A stretch of 50,536 nucleotides of DNA from Rhodospirillaceae bacterium (GCA_018665815.1 JABJBP010000156.1:1-50536), one strand, 5' to 3'. Shown: positions 1 through 9,561, numbered from the stretch's first letter. Notes: generated by a model not told the origin, from the sequence alone. Made by a program: numbers and translations.

Positions 1-25
1 CCTGACGAGAACTTGGAGAGCTGCC

Positions 26-1528
26 ATGAAACGCTTCGTGACCGCCGTTTTCAGCCATGAGACCAACACGTTCTCATCAATTCAGACACCGTTGAAATCG
101 TTTGGTCGGTTCAGCGGCGGCAATGGCCCAGTTTCCGGTGATGCCGCCATATCGGCCTACCGGGGCACGAATATGCCGGTTGCGGCCTATATCGATCTTG
201 CGGAAGAAGCTGGCGCCGAATTGAACTTCGCCATCGCCGCCCAAGCGACGCCCAGCGGCTGCGCCGAAGACACGGTGCTCGAACACGTCGCGGAAGCCGT
301 CTGTGATGCCGTCCGCGACGGATGTGACGCGTTGTTCCTGGACCTTCACGGCGGCATGGTGACGCTAGGCTTTGATGATCCAGAAGGCGAGTTGCTGAGC
401 CGCGTTCGAGCCATCGCGCCGGACCTTCCAATTTGTGTGGCTTTCGATTTTCACACCAATATGTCAAAGGCGACGGCTGAGAATGCGACGGTGATCACCG
501 GATACCGCACTTATCCCCACGTCGATACCTACGAGACCGGCCAACGGGCCGGGCGTACCCTGATCCGGGCGCTCGCCGGCGAGGTCGATCCGATAATCTT
601 GTGGCATCCTTTGCCCCTGCTCACGCATCTGAATTGCCAGACGCCATCGCGTCAGCCCATGAAGGACATTATGGACAAGGCGATCGCGGCGGAAACAGAA
701 GGGACGGTCCTCAATGCCTCAGTGCTCGGTGGCTGGCCGCTCGCCGACATTCCGCACGTCGGCGTTCACGGCGTCATCGTCGCCGACCGACAGCAGGCCA
801 ATGAGGCGCAAGCGCTGTTGATGGATTTGATGACCATGACCTGGGATCGTCGCGATGATTTCTTCTTCGCGGTCACGCCTATTGAAGATTCAATTTCCCG
901 TGCTAAGGACATGCCTGATGGCCCCATCGTATTGGCCGACCATGGTGACGTTGGCGGATCGGGAGGATCAACAGATGTTCACGTGGTGCTCGCCGAAGTC
1001 ATCCGCCAAGGCCTTGAAGATGTCTGCGCCGGGCCCTTCTGGGACCCGGACACGGTTGAGCAAATGGTCGCCGCCGGGATCGGCGCCGAGGTGACGGTGC
1101 ATTTGGGCGGGCAGACCGATTACCCCGCCATTGGATTCAAAGGTGAGCCGCTGGAATTGACTGGGACCGTACGGCGGATCACCGATGGCAAGTTCGTCGT
1201 CACCGGGCCGAAAAATACAGGCATCCGCGAAAACCTCGGCGTTTCAGCCGTGCTCGATATTGGTAGTATCGAGATCGTCGTGTGTTCGACCCGGCACGAG
1301 CCTTATGATCTCGGCGTTTTCACCCACGCCGGCATTGACCCGACTCGGAAGAAATTTATCTTGATCAAATCCCGCCAACACTTCCGCGCCGGATTTGAGC
1401 CGATCATGAAGGATGTCGTCATGATCTCGGGACCAGGCATCTGCACCTCCGACTACAGCCAGTTTCCGTGGAAAAATGTTCGACGGCCTATTTATCCGCT
1501 GGACCTTGAGGTCGATCCCGGACTCTAA
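26..1528 (+). CDS. M81 family metallopeptidase (MlrC-like)
   Basis: The 500-residue product matches the MlrC/M81 family, named for the enzyme that opens linearised microcystin; most members have unknown small-peptide or amide substrates. Family features visible are the N-terminal RFVTAVFSHETNTFSS segment, LDLHGG (about residues 109-114), DFHTNMS (about 141-147) and ADHGDVGGSGG (about 306-316), which supply the His/Asp metal ligands. The length is normal for the family and I see no signal peptide, so it is probably cytoplasmic. The ATG is preceded by a GGAGAG ribosome site 6 nt upstream. It stands alone before the cco operon; its logical partners are the hydrolases at the far right of the window, but nothing links them directly. 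The family call is secure; the substrate is unknown. Confidence 0.85.
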   Translation: MKRFVTAVFSHETNTFSSIQTPLKSFGRFSGGNGPVSGDAAISAYRGTNMPVAAYIDLAEEAGAELNFAIAAQATPSGCAEDTVLEHVAEAVCDAVRDGCDALFLDLHGGMVTLGFDDPEGELLSRVRAIAPDLPICVAFDFHTNMSKATAENATVITGYRTYPHVDTYETGQRAGRTLIRALAGEVDPIILWHPLPLLTHLNCQTPSRQPMKDIMDKAIAAETEGTVLNASVLGGWPLADIPHVGVHGVIVADRQQANEAQALLMDLMTMTWDRRDDFFFAVTPIEDSISRAKDMPDGPIVLADHGDVGGSGGSTDVHVVLAEVIRQGLEDVCAGPFWDPDTVEQMVAAGIGAEVTVHLGGQTDYPAIGFKGEPLELTGTVRRITDGKFVVTGPKNTGIRENLGVSAVLDIGSIEIVVCSTRHEPYDLGVFTHAGIDPTRKKFILIKSRQHFRAGFEPIMKDVVMISGPGICTSDYSQFPWKNVRRPIYPLDLEVDPGL

Positions 1529-1573
1529 CTGCAAGGGAATAAGATTGCGCCTGGCCAGCAAATGAAGGCTGCT

Positions 1574-1609
1574 CGGATCGCGAATTGACTTACATCAATT
1601 CGCGATCCG
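1574..1609. repeat. Perfect 15-bp inverted repeat enclosing an FNR-type box
   Basis: The arms at 1574-1588 and 1595-1609 are exact reverse complements with a 6-nt spacer. It lies 45 bp after the mlrC-like stop and 124 bp before ccoN. No T-run follows either arm, so it is a poor intrinsic terminator; it could form a transcript hairpin for the upstream gene as well as present an extended operator. Confidence 0.8.
1585..1598 (+). promoter_or_regulatory. FNR/FixK-type box upstream of ccoN
   Basis: The site reads TTGACTTACATCAA, nine of ten positions matching the FNR/FixK consensus TTGAT-N4-ATCAA. If it works as a class II activator site centred at -41.5, transcription would start near 1633 and give a leader of about 100 nt to the ccoN ATG. 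cbb3 operons are classically activated by FixK/FNR proteins under low oxygen, which fits. Confidence 0.75.
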
Positions 1610-1732
1610 TAAACTCCCCGTAAATTCCTTCCTGTATTCACGAAGATCAAAACCGTGCAGTTCTTTTAGGCTGCGCGGCACGAGTTCGTATCGTCTTTGT
1701 TTCGGAACGATCACTAGTAAAGGGCCGCAAAA

Positions 1733-3334
1733 ATGAATTGGCTGATATCCTTCCCAATCGGATTGACGGGCGTGATAGGACTTATGTTGGCCGCGAAGGC
1801 CCAAGATCCGGCAATGTACGGCCATGGGTTGGTGTTTTTCGTCGCCGCCGTGGCCGCCATTTTTTGTGTGATCTCACGTAATTTGTTAGCAAAGAAGATT
1901 AGCGCTGAAGACGGGTATAATGATGAGATCGTCCGTGCCGGGCTGATTGCGTCAACGTTTTGGGGGATTGTCGGGTTTTCCGCCGGTCTTTTCATTGCCC
2001 TGCAGTTGGCCTTTCCTGATTTAAATTTTGATACGTCGGTGACCAACTTTGGCCGCTTGCGGCCATTGCATACGTCGGCCGTCATCTTTGCCTTTGGCGG
2101 CAACGTTCTGATCATGACGTCTTTTCATGTGGTGCAGCGAACCTGTCGAGCGCGTCTGGCGGGGAACTGGTCGCCATGGTTTGTATTTTGGGGCTATCAG
2201 TTGTTCATCGTGCTGGCGGCCAGTGGGTATGTGCTCGGCGTCACTCAGTCGAAGGAGTACGCCGAGCCCGAATGGTATGTGGATATTTGGCTGACCATTG
2301 TCTGGGTGGTCTATCTGGTAGTGTTCATGGCGACACTGGCGAAACGCAAAGAGCCGCATATTTACGTCGCCAACTGGTTTTATCTGGCCTTCATTGTCAC
2401 GGTCGCATTGCTGCATCTTGTTAATAATGCCGCCGTGCCCGTGAGTTTCGCTGGCACCAAAAGCTACACCTTGTTCGCTGGCGTCCAGGATGCGCTGACC
2501 CAATGGTGGTACGGCCACAATGCGGTAGGATTCTTCCTGACCGCTGGGTTCCTGGGCATTATGTACTATTTCATCCCGAAACAGGCGGAACGCCCGATCT
2601 ATTCGTATAGGCTTTCTATCGTCCATTTCTGGAGTTTGATTTTTCTCTACATTTGGGCCGGACCGCATCATCTGTTGTACACGGCACTGCCCGACTGGGC
2701 GCAAACCCTGGGCATGACGTTCTCAGTGATGCTGTGGATGCCGTCGTGGGGGGGTATGATCAACGGCTTGATGACCTTGTCCGGTGCCTGGGACAAATTG
2801 CGCACCGATCCGATTTTGAGGATTATGGTGTTGTCGCTGGCGTTTTACGGCATGAGCACCTTCGAAGGTCCGTTGATGGCCATCAAAGCGGTCAACGCCT
2901 TGTCCCATTACACCGACTGGACCGTCGGTCACGTGCACTCTGGTGCGCTGGGGTGGGTTGGCATGGTCAGTTTCGGCGCCATCTACTTTTTGGCGCCCCG
3001 GGTATTCGGTCAGGCGCAACTTTATTCGCTGCGCCTCGTATCCCTGCATTTCTGGATGGCGACCTTCGGCATCGTGTTTTATGCAGCGGCCATGTGGGTG
3101 TCGGGCATCCTCCAGGGCCTGATGTGGCGGGCCTATGACCAATTGGGTTTCTTGGAGTACTCCTTTGCGGAGACCGTCGAAGCCATGCATCCGTTCTATG
3201 TCATCCGGGCCTTGGGCGGTGTCCTATTCCTCGGTGGCGCCTTGGTCATGGCCTACAACGTTTATCGGACGTCAAGAGGTGACGTCCGCATCGAACAGCC
3301 TTACACCGCTGTCCCGCAACCGGCCGTCGCATAA
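1733..3334 (+). CDS. ccoN: cbb3-type cytochrome c oxidase subunit I
   Basis: Catalytic subunit of the high-affinity C-family haem-copper oxidase, an integral membrane protein reducing O2 at a haem b3-CuB centre. The 533-residue product has about 12-14 hydrophobic segments. Visible ligands are His113 (PLHTS) and His402 for the low-spin haem b, His400 for haem b3, and His262 (YGHNAVG), His312 and His313 (GPHHLLY) for CuB. Tyr306 (FLYIWAG) sits where the C-family cross-linked tyrosine of helix VII is expected. It is first in the ccoNOQP operon, 11 nt before ccoO, and lies behind an FNR-type box. The ATG at 1733 gives a normal family length; the ribosome site (AAAGGG) is weak. Confidence 0.97.
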   Translation: MNWLISFPIGLTGVIGLMLAAKAQDPAMYGHGLVFFVAAVAAIFCVISRNLLAKKISAEDGYNDEIVRAGLIASTFWGIVGFSAGLFIALQLAFPDLNFDTSVTNFGRLRPLHTSAVIFAFGGNVLIMTSFHVVQRTCRARLAGNWSPWFVFWGYQLFIVLAASGYVLGVTQSKEYAEPEWYVDIWLTIVWVVYLVVFMATLAKRKEPHIYVANWFYLAFIVTVALLHLVNNAAVPVSFAGTKSYTLFAGVQDALTQWWYGHNAVGFFLTAGFLGIMYYFIPKQAERPIYSYRLSIVHFWSLIFLYIWAGPHHLLYTALPDWAQTLGMTFSVMLWMPSWGGMINGLMTLSGAWDKLRTDPILRIMVLSLAFYGMSTFEGPLMAIKAVNALSHYTDWTVGHVHSGALGWVGMVSFGAIYFLAPRVFGQAQLYSLRLVSLHFWMATFGIVFYAAAMWVSGILQGLMWRAYDQLGFLEYSFAETVEAMHPFYVIRALGGVLFLGGALVMAYNVYRTSRGDVRIEQPYTAVPQPAVA

Positions 3335-3345
3335 GGGGGGGCGCA

Positions 3346-4071
3346 ATGTTTGATCATGGAAAAATAGAAAGAAATTCGGTTCTGATGCTGATCGGCATCT
3401 TGATTGTGGTGTCTATTGGCGGGCTTATTGAAATCGCGCCATTATTCTACCTGGAAAGCAGCATTGAAAAGGTCAAAGGCGTGAGACCTTACACGCCATT
3501 GGAACTGGCCGGGCGCAATATTTACGTGCGGGAAGGTTGCTACAACTGCCACAGCCAGATGATCCGGCCGTTCCGCGACGAGGTTGAGCGTTATGGGCAT
3601 TATTCCCTGGCCGCCGAAAGCATGTACGATCATCCCTTCCAATGGGGCTCGAAACGCACAGGCCCTGATTTGGCCAGGGTCGGCGGCAAGTATTCCGATG
3701 AATGGCATCGCACGCATTTGATCCGGCCGCGCAGTTTGGTACCGGAATCCGTAATGCCCGGCTATCCGTTTCTGGCGAAGACGGCGCTTCCCTACGGCGA
3801 TATTGACGGCCATCTCAGCGCGAACAGAGCCGTCGGCGTGCCGTATTCGGATGAGATGATTGCCAATGCGAAAGCCGACCTGGAGGCTCAGTTGGACCCG
3901 GACTCTGACGGTGTCGATGCCTTGGTGAAGCGCTACCCCGGCGCTAAGGCGCGAAATTTTGACCTCAAAGTCGGCCCGCCCAGCGAATTGGATGCACTGA
4001 TCGCTTATCTCCAGGTGCTGGGGACGATGGTCGATTTCTCCGCCTACAAGGCGGAAGAGAATTTGCGATAG
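3346..4071 (+). CDS. ccoO: cbb3-type cytochrome c oxidase subunit II (monohaem)
   Basis: Membrane-anchored monohaem cytochrome c subunit passing electrons from CcoP to CcoN. One N-terminal transmembrane helix (about residues 11-35) is followed by a periplasmic haem domain with CYNCH at 65-69, in the conserved family context [17 protein letters not shown]. The likely axial methionine is Met137 in [11 protein letters not shown]. The 241-residue length is typical. An AAGGGGGGG purine stretch precedes the ATG, and the gene follows ccoN by 11 nt and precedes ccoQ by 9 nt. Confidence 0.97.
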   Translation: MFDHGKIERNSVLMLIGILIVVSIGGLIEIAPLFYLESSIEKVKGVRPYTPLELAGRNIYVREGCYNCHSQMIRPFRDEVERYGHYSLAAESMYDHPFQWGSKRTGPDLARVGGKYSDEWHRTHLIRPRSLVPESVMPGYPFLAKTALPYGDIDGHLSANRAVGVPYSDEMIANAKADLEAQLDPDSDGVDALVKRYPGAKARNFDLKVGPPSELDALIAYLQVLGTMVDFSAYKAEENLR

Positions 4072-4080
4072 GAGCGCGCC

Positions 4081-4230
4081 ATGAACTATGAAACCTTAGC
4101 TCACTTTGCCCATACCTGGGGCCTTGTTTATCTGGTGGTTCTGTTTGCGGGCGTTTTGTTTTATGCGCTCCGGCCTAGTGCGCGCGCCAAGTTCGAAGAC
4201 GCCGCCCAAATCCCCTTCAAGGAAGATTGA
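4081..4230 (+). CDS. ccoQ: cbb3-type oxidase small subunit CcoQ/FixQ
   Basis: A 49-residue protein beginning MNYETLAHFAHTWGLVYL. It has one transmembrane helix (about residues 12-29) followed by a short charged tail, the usual CcoQ plan of a single-helix assembly and stability subunit. It begins 9 nt after the ccoO stop behind a TAGGAG ribosome site and ends 3 nt before ccoP. Identification rests mainly on position between ccoO and ccoP, the size and the YALRP end of the helix, since CcoQ sequences vary widely. Confidence 0.9.
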   Translation: MNYETLAHFAHTWGLVYLVVLFAGVLFYALRPSARAKFEDAAQIPFKED

Positions 4231-4233
4231 CCG

Positions 4234-5106
4234 ATGACAGAACAACCGCATGTCGATGAGTTCACCGGCGTTCAAACGACCGGTCACGAATGGGACGGTA
4301 TCCGTGAACTGGATAACCCGTTGCCGCGCTGGTGGCAATGGATTCTCTGGGCAACTGTGGTTTGGTCGGTAGGATACTGGTTTGTGTATCCGGCTTGGCC
4401 ACTGATCAGTTCCCACACCAAGGGATTTATTGGCTACAGTTCGCGGGGCGAGTTGCGCGATGACGTCGCTGCGGCAAAGGCCCGCCAAGCTGGCCACCTA
4501 GCCAAATTGGCGAAGGCGTCGCTGGAGCAAATTCGCACCGACCCCGAGCTATTGGAATTTGCCCTGGCTGGCGGACGGTCTGCGTACAACGTCAATTGCT
4601 CACAGTGTCATGGTTCCGGCGCTCAAGGGTTCGCCGGTTACCCAAATCTCAATGACGACGAGTGGTTATGGGGTGGACGGCTGGAAGACATTCATCAGAC
4701 GATTATGCACGGAGTCCGCAACGAGGATAGCGAAGATGCCCGAGTCTTTGCGATGCCGGCGTTCCTCAAAGATGAAATCCTCGACGCCAATCAGGTCGAA
4801 GAGGTTGCGACGTATGTGTTGCATCTCAGCAAACAGCAGGGTGACAGTGCTGCGTCGGCGCGCGGCAAGGCTTTATTCTTGGAGCATTGCGTCGCTTGCC
4901 ACGGAGACCGGGGGCAGGGGAATGCCGAATTTGGCGCGCCGTCCTTGAATAACGACATCTGGCTCTACGGCGGCGAGAAAGCCGAGATCGTAGCGACCAT
5001 TGCGAACAGCCGCGGTGGCGTGATGCCGGCGTGGGGCAGAATCCTAGATGCCGTGACCATCAAAAAGCTGGCGATTTATGTTCATTCACTGGGCGGCGGC
5101 AGCTAA
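4234..5106 (+). CDS. ccoP: cbb3-type oxidase subunit III (dihaem cytochrome c)
   Basis: Membrane-anchored dihaem cytochrome c, the entry point for electrons from soluble cytochromes to the cbb3 oxidase. An N-terminal FixP-type segment (HEWDGIRELDNPLPRWW) leads into one transmembrane helix (about residues 33-55). Two cytochrome c domains follow, with CSQCH at 122-126 and CVACH at 219-223. Axial methionines are likely Met174 (FAMPAF) and the Met of GGVMPAWG near residue 270. The length of 290 is normal. It is fourth in the operon and is followed after 30 nt by ccoG. Confidence 0.97.
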   Translation: MTEQPHVDEFTGVQTTGHEWDGIRELDNPLPRWWQWILWATVVWSVGYWFVYPAWPLISSHTKGFIGYSSRGELRDDVAAAKARQAGHLAKLAKASLEQIRTDPELLEFALAGGRSAYNVNCSQCHGSGAQGFAGYPNLNDDEWLWGGRLEDIHQTIMHGVRNEDSEDARVFAMPAFLKDEILDANQVEEVATYVLHLSKQQGDSAASARGKALFLEHCVACHGDRGQGNAEFGAPSLNNDIWLYGGEKAEIVATIANSRGGVMPAWGRILDAVTIKKLAIYVHSLGGGS

Positions 5107-5123
5107 GACGTCCCACCCACAGC

Positions 5124-5130
5124 AAGGAGG
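5124..5130 (+). promoter_or_regulatory. Ribosome binding site that points to a CTG start for ccoG
   Basis: A consensus AAGGAGG lies 6 nt before a CTG codon at 5137 that is in frame with ccoG. No ATG, GTG or TTG exists in that frame between the site and the GTG at 5227, and the intervening 30 codons match the usual CcoG N-terminal region. This makes CTG (or a later ATT) the probable initiator. Confidence 0.6.
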
Positions 5131-5136
5131 CGTGCC

Positions 5137-6615
5137 CTGAATCAGGCCGCCCACGAGAACACGGTTGACCGGGTTGACATTGAAGCCGTCAACAAGAAGG
5201 AAAACCGCGCGCTCTACAAGAAGCGCGTGAAGATCCACCCGAAGCGTGTCCAAGGCACGTACCGGGCGCTGAAGTGGTGGATCATGCTGGGCACATTGGG
5301 AATCTATTACGTTACCCCCTGGATCAGGTGGGATCGCGGGCCGGGCGCGCCGGACCAAGCTGTTCTTGTCGATATTCCCGGTAGCCGGCTTTATTTTTTC
5401 TTCATCGAGATTTGGCCACAAGAAATCTATTACCTCGCTGGCCTTCTGATCATGGCGGCCATCGGATTATTTTTTGTGACCTCTCTGGTCGGAAGGGCAT
5501 GGTGCGGGTACGCCTGTCCGCAAACCGTTTGGACAGATCTATTCATTGCCGTTGAACGTTGGATTGAGGGTGACCGCGGTGCGCGGATCAGGCTCGACAA
5601 AGCGCCAGTTTCAGCATCAAAAATTTCCAATCGAGCATTGAAGTTTGCCATTTGGCTGTTGATATCCGTCGGTACTGGCGGTGCTTGGGTGTTCTATTTT
5701 GCCGATGCGCCAACATTGGCCGTTGATCTCCTAACTTTTAGGGCATCGGTGACGGCCTATTCAGCCATCGCCATTCTCGCCTTTACCACTTTTAGCCTTG
5801 GCGGTTTCATGCGCGAACAGGTGTGCACTTACATGTGTCCCTGGCCGCGCATCCAAGCGGCAATGATGGACGAAGAATCGGCAACCGTCACTTACCGCGC
5901 CGACCGTGGTGAAACGCGCGGGCCATACAGGAAAGGTGAATCCTGGGAATCTCGGGGTGATTGCGTCGACTGCAATCAATGTGTCGCGGCGTGTCCGATG
6001 GGCATTGATATCCGCGACGGCCAACAATTGGAGTGCATCACCTGTGCGCTGTGCATTGATGCCTGCGATGCGGTGATGGCGAAAGTCGGCCGCCCGCAGA
6101 ACTTGATTGCCTATGCCTCTATAGGTGGTGAGACTCGTCGGTTGAGTGGCGACATATCTAGTATCAAGATGTTCCGTTGGCGGACATTGTTTTACTTGGC
6201 GGCGTGGTGCCTCGTCGGGGGCATTATGTTGTACACGCTGATCAATCGTGCCGATCTCGACATCAACGTGCTGCGGGACCGCAACCCGTTGTTCGTGGCT
6301 TTGTCGGATGGTTCTATCCGCAACGGCTATACTTTCAAAATCCTCAACAAGGCGCGCGAACAGCGCACGCTTGTGTTGTCCATCGAAGGGCTCGCAGGCG
6401 CCCGGCTGAAAGTCGTCGGCTCGGAAGATATTGCTGAATCGGTAACCCCGTATTTCACGGTCAAACCGGACCGCCTTCACAGCTTCCGTTTGCTGGTTTC
6501 GGCGCCGCGCGACGTGCTGGCAACCGACAGTCAAAATATTCGCTTCGTGTTGAGCGAAATCAATACCCGTGTTCGTGCCCACTACGACAGTATCTTCCGG
6601 GGCCCGGGCCAATGA
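5137..6615 (+). CDS. ccoG: Cytochrome oxidase accessory protein CcoG/FixG (Fe-S, Cu reduction)
   Basis: Polyferredoxin-like membrane protein needed for cbb3 assembly; family members reduce Cu(II) to Cu(I) for CcoI-dependent copper delivery. The protein has several transmembrane helices, the cysteine pairs CGYACPQTVW and CTYMCPWPR, and a dicluster stretch CVDCNQCVAACP followed by CITCALCIDAC. An Ig-like C-terminal domain completes it. The start is unusual: the first standard codon is GTG 5227, but that would delete the conserved LYKKRVKIHPKRVQG lead-in and has no ribosome site. A CTG at 5137 stands 6 nt after AAGGAGG and gives 492 residues, a normal length. The gene overlaps ccoH by 4 nt (ATGA). 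Function is certain; the start is inferred. Confidence 0.93.
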   Translation: MNQAAHENTVDRVDIEAVNKKENRALYKKRVKIHPKRVQGTYRALKWWIMLGTLGIYYVTPWIRWDRGPGAPDQAVLVDIPGSRLYFFFIEIWPQEIYYLAGLLIMAAIGLFFVTSLVGRAWCGYACPQTVWTDLFIAVERWIEGDRGARIRLDKAPVSASKISNRALKFAIWLLISVGTGGAWVFYFADAPTLAVDLLTFRASVTAYSAIAILAFTTFSLGGFMREQVCTYMCPWPRIQAAMMDEESATVTYRADRGETRGPYRKGESWESRGDCVDCNQCVAACPMGIDIRDGQQLECITCALCIDACDAVMAKVGRPQNLIAYASIGGETRRLSGDISSIKMFRWRTLFYLAAWCLVGGIMLYTLINRADLDINVLRDRNPLFVALSDGSIRNGYTFKILNKAREQRTLVLSIEGLAGARLKVVGSEDIAESVTPYFTVKPDRLHSFRLLVSAPRDVLATDSQNIRFVLSEINTRVRAHYDSIFRGPGQ

Positions 6616-7103
6616 TCACGCCAAACGTCATTACGGGGCGCAAGGTCTTGATTGCCATGTTGTCGTTTTTCGGTGTCATCATCGCCGTTAATGCGACGTT
6701 CGTGTATTTCGCATTGCAAAGCTGGCCGGGGCTTGCCGTCGACAAGGCATTCGAGCGGGGCAGAGATTACAATCAAACGCTCAACGCGGCGCGTCACCAA
6801 GACACTTTAAAATGGCGGAGCCGGGTCGCGGTCATGGCATTATCTGGCGGGCGGGTGCGTATTACCGTCCAGTTGCGGGCCGCCGACGATGGGCCAATTA
6901 ATGGGTTGCCTGTCAGCCTGACCTTGCGCCGCCCTGTACACGAGGGCGCGGATCGGCAAATCGCGCTCACCGCTGGAGGCAACGGCGATTACACAGGTAC
7001 CATTGCGTTGATTGCTGCCGGGGCCTGGGACGCGGAAGTGCGGGCGGGCATCGGCCGAGTGCCCCGGTACCGAATGATCCATCGTGTCATGGTGACGCCA
7101 TGA
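6612..7103 (+). CDS. ccoH: cbb3 oxidase assembly protein CcoH/FixH
   Basis: A 163-residue single-span membrane protein of the FixH family, which binds assembling CcoN and the CcoNOQP complex. The N-terminal helix (about residues 9-36) ends in the conserved-looking NATFVYFAL segment. The family-typical SWPGL and YNQTL motifs follow, then a periplasmic beta-rich domain. It overlaps ccoG by 4 nt and ccoI by 4 nt, so the three genes are almost certainly translationally coupled. Confidence 0.93.
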   Translation: MITPNVITGRKVLIAMLSFFGVIIAVNATFVYFALQSWPGLAVDKAFERGRDYNQTLNAARHQDTLKWRSRVAVMALSGGRVRITVQLRAADDGPINGLPVSLTLRRPVHEGADRQIALTAGGNGDYTGTIALIAAGAWDAEVRAGIGRVPRYRMIHRVMVTP

Positions 7104-9412
7104 ACCATTTCGATGCCAGCCCGGCCATCCAAACCGGCTGCTGCCCGGGGGCAGGGTTAGCCTCGATGGCCATTGAGGTGCAAGACGTCGCGGCCAACAA
7201 TACGGCTGACATCCTGCCGATCAACGACCCGTCGTCTTATGTGATCCATGGCGAAGATGGTCAGGACCGGCTTCATTTATTCGTCGATGGCATACATTGC
7301 GCCGGTTGCATCAAGGCCATCGAAGGTGCGGTAGCGCTGGTGTCCGGCGTGTCGGCGGCACGGCTCAACGTGTCGACGCGGCGGCTGTATCTTGCGTGGG
7401 AAGCCGGCAAAGTTGAACCGGTCGATCTGCTTCAGCGGATATCGGCGCGAGGTTACGGACTAATCCCATTCGATCCTGCTGTTGTCGCGGCGCATGATGA
7501 AACGCAGGCTCGGACGCTGCTGACAGCCATGGCGGTCGCAGGCTTCGCTGCGGCCAATGTTATGCTGTTGTCCGTCGCTATCTGGGCCGGCGCTGACTGG
7601 GATATGGGGCCTGCGACGCGTGGCTTTTTCCATTGGGTTTCCGCGTTGATCGCGCTGCCGGCCATCGCCTATGCGGGCCAACCGTTTTTCCGCGCCGCGC
7701 TGGGCGCCTTGCGCCACCGGCGCCTCAATATGGATGTGCCAATATCGCTGGCGGTCATCCTGGCGGCGGCCATGAGCCTATATCAAACCGTCCTCGGCGG
7801 CACACACGCCTATTTTGATGCCGCTGTGACATTGTTGTTTTTCTTATTGGTCGGGCGCTATCTGGACGGCCAAACGCGCGCCCGCGCCCGCGCAGCGGCC
7901 GAAAACCTGATCGCCATGACCGTGGTGCCGGCCCGCGTCATCGATGCAGATGGCATCGAACACTCCATGCCCATTGGTCAAGTACCCGTCGGTGCCTTGG
8001 TTGCGGTATCTGTCGGCGGCCGAATTCCTGTTGATGGCACTGTCGTTGATGGCGCGTCCGATGTCGATACCGCGCTGGTTACCGGCGAGACCGTGCCCTG
8101 CGCAGTGCGTCCGGGTGCGAACGTCTATGCCGGCACGCTCAACCTGACCGGCCCAATCACGGTGCGAAGCCTGATTGAACCGGAGAATAGCGTACTGTCG
8201 GAAATTGTCCGTTCAATGGAAGCGGCCGAGCAGGGGCGAGCAAAGTATGTGCGCTTGGCGGACCGCGCCGCCCAAGTATACGCGCCGGCGGTCCATCTGT
8301 TGGGGTTGCTGACGTTCATCGGATGGATGGTTTTTACCGACGCCGGCTGGGAAGTGGCAATGATGGCCGCCATTGCGGTTTTAATCATTACCTGCCCTTG
8401 CGCCCTCGCCTTGGCGGTGCCGGCTGTCCAGGTCTGTGCGTCGGGGTTACTCATGCGCCGAGGCATCCTATTGAAAACCTCTGATGGCCTGGAACGTATT
8501 GCCCGCATCGATACCGTCGTCTTCGACAAGACCGGCACGTTGACCCACGGGCAGCCGACGCTACGCGCAGATCGAGAACACGATGATGCGGCGCTGCGCC
8601 AAGCTGCCCGCCTTGCGCGGCATAGCGGGCATCCGCTCTCACGAGCCTTGTCCCGCGCTGCGGGCGATAACCATGGGGTGGTTGCAACAGATATAATTGA
8701 GGAGCCCGGCTTCGGGTTGCAGGGCTGCATCGACGGTCGCGAGGCGCGCCTTGGCCATCGGGAGTGGTGTGGTGTAGCCGAGTCAATAGCTGATTGCGCT
8801 GCTGAGGATGGCGATATGGAGCTCTGGTTCTCACTACAGGGGGAACCACCGGTGCGCTTCGCGTTCACGGACACCCTGTTGGATGATGCCGCCGACACGG
8901 TCCGTGCCCTCAAGGCAATGAGTATCGACGTTCGATTACTGTCCGGTGACCTTGGGCCAGCCGTCCATCGTGCCGCCCAAGCCTTGGGAATCGAGAATTG
9001 GCAGGCGGAAACACGGCCTGATGGCAAAGTCGACCACCTCAATGAGTTGAAGGCTGCTGGTCGTCACGTACTGATGGTCGGCGACGGCATGAATGATGCC
9101 CCGGCGTTGGCTGCCGGCTTTGCCTCCATGTCGCCGGCTGATGCCAGCGAGATCGCCCAAACCGCCGCTGACGCAGTTATCCAAGGCCGCCGCCGCATGA
9201 CTGTTGTTGATGCCATACGCACGGCCCGGATCGCCGACCGCTTGGTGAAGCAGAATTTCGCCCTCGCGCTTCTGTACAATACGATGGCCATTCCACTTGC
9301 CGTCTCTGGATTGGCGACACCACTGATTGCCGCCGTCGCCATGTCGACGTCGTCGGTTCTGGTCAGTCTCAATGCGGTTCGGCTTCGCTGGCTCGTTCGG
9401 GGAGAAGCATAA
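7100..9412 (+). CDS. ccoI: Copper-transporting P1B-type ATPase CcoI/FixI
   Basis: Copper exporter supplying CuB of the cbb3 oxidase. The 770-residue protein has an N-terminal heavy-metal domain with GIHCAGC (Cys67 and Cys70), preceded by a Cys-Cys pair at 14-15. The transmembrane copper motif CPC is at 432-434, the phosphorylation motif DKTGTLTHG begins near 475, and a C-terminal hinge GDGMNDAPALAAG is present. About eight membrane helices are arranged as in FixI/CtpA2. It overlaps ccoH by 4 nt and ccoS by 1 nt (TAATG). Position inside ccoGHIS separates it from the housekeeping CopA-type exporter. Confidence 0.96.
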   Translation: MNHFDASPAIQTGCCPGAGLASMAIEVQDVAANNTADILPINDPSSYVIHGEDGQDRLHLFVDGIHCAGCIKAIEGAVALVSGVSAARLNVSTRRLYLAWEAGKVEPVDLLQRISARGYGLIPFDPAVVAAHDETQARTLLTAMAVAGFAAANVMLLSVAIWAGADWDMGPATRGFFHWVSALIALPAIAYAGQPFFRAALGALRHRRLNMDVPISLAVILAAAMSLYQTVLGGTHAYFDAAVTLLFFLLVGRYLDGQTRARARAAAENLIAMTVVPARVIDADGIEHSMPIGQVPVGALVAVSVGGRIPVDGTVVDGASDVDTALVTGETVPCAVRPGANVYAGTLNLTGPITVRSLIEPENSVLSEIVRSMEAAEQGRAKYVRLADRAAQVYAPAVHLLGLLTFIGWMVFTDAGWEVAMMAAIAVLIITCPCALALAVPAVQVCASGLLMRRGILLKTSDGLERIARIDTVVFDKTGTLTHGQPTLRADREHDDAALRQAARLARHSGHPLSRALSRAAGDNHGVVATDIIEEPGFGLQGCIDGREARLGHREWCGVAESIADCAAEDGDMELWFSLQGEPPVRFAFTDTLLDDAADTVRALKAMSIDVRLLSGDLGPAVHRAAQALGIENWQAETRPDGKVDHLNELKAAGRHVLMVGDGMNDAPALAAGFASMSPADASEIAQTAADAVIQGRRRMTVVDAIRTARIADRLVKQNFALALLYNTMAIPLAVSGLATPLIAAVAMSTSSVLVSLNAVRLRWLVRGEA

Positions 9413-9561
9413 TGGAAGTCCTGGCCTATCTTATTCCCGCCGCTCTTTTTTTAGGCCTGCTTGGCCTTGGCGCGTTCATCTGGTCACTTAAGTCGGGCCA
9501 ATACGATGATCTGGATGGCGCGGCGCGGCGCATTTTGATTGATGACGATAGCCGGCCTTAA
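9412..9561 (+). CDS. ccoS: cbb3 oxidase maturation protein CcoS
   Basis: A 49-residue protein with one N-terminal transmembrane helix (about residues 4-25) followed by the CcoS hallmark FIWSLKSGQYDDLDGAARR and an Asp-rich tail. CcoS is required for cofactor insertion into CcoN. Its ATG overlaps the ccoI stop (TAATG). It is the last gene of the operon and ends 10 nt before the converging hemN stop, with no obvious terminator hairpin between them. Confidence 0.93.
   Translation: MEVLAYLIPAALFLGLLGLGAFIWSLKSGQYDDLDGAARRILIDDDSRP

Noticed and set aside
1574-1609. Classical Rho-independent terminator for the mlrC-like gene
   Set aside because: The stem is excellent but no T-run follows on either strand; recorded as an inverted repeat with an FNR-type box instead.
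8125-9042. Long minus-strand open frame inside ccoI (305 codons)
   Set aside because: It is Arg/Ser-rich, has no recognisable domain, and shadows a clearly coding ATPase; high GC produces such antisense openness.
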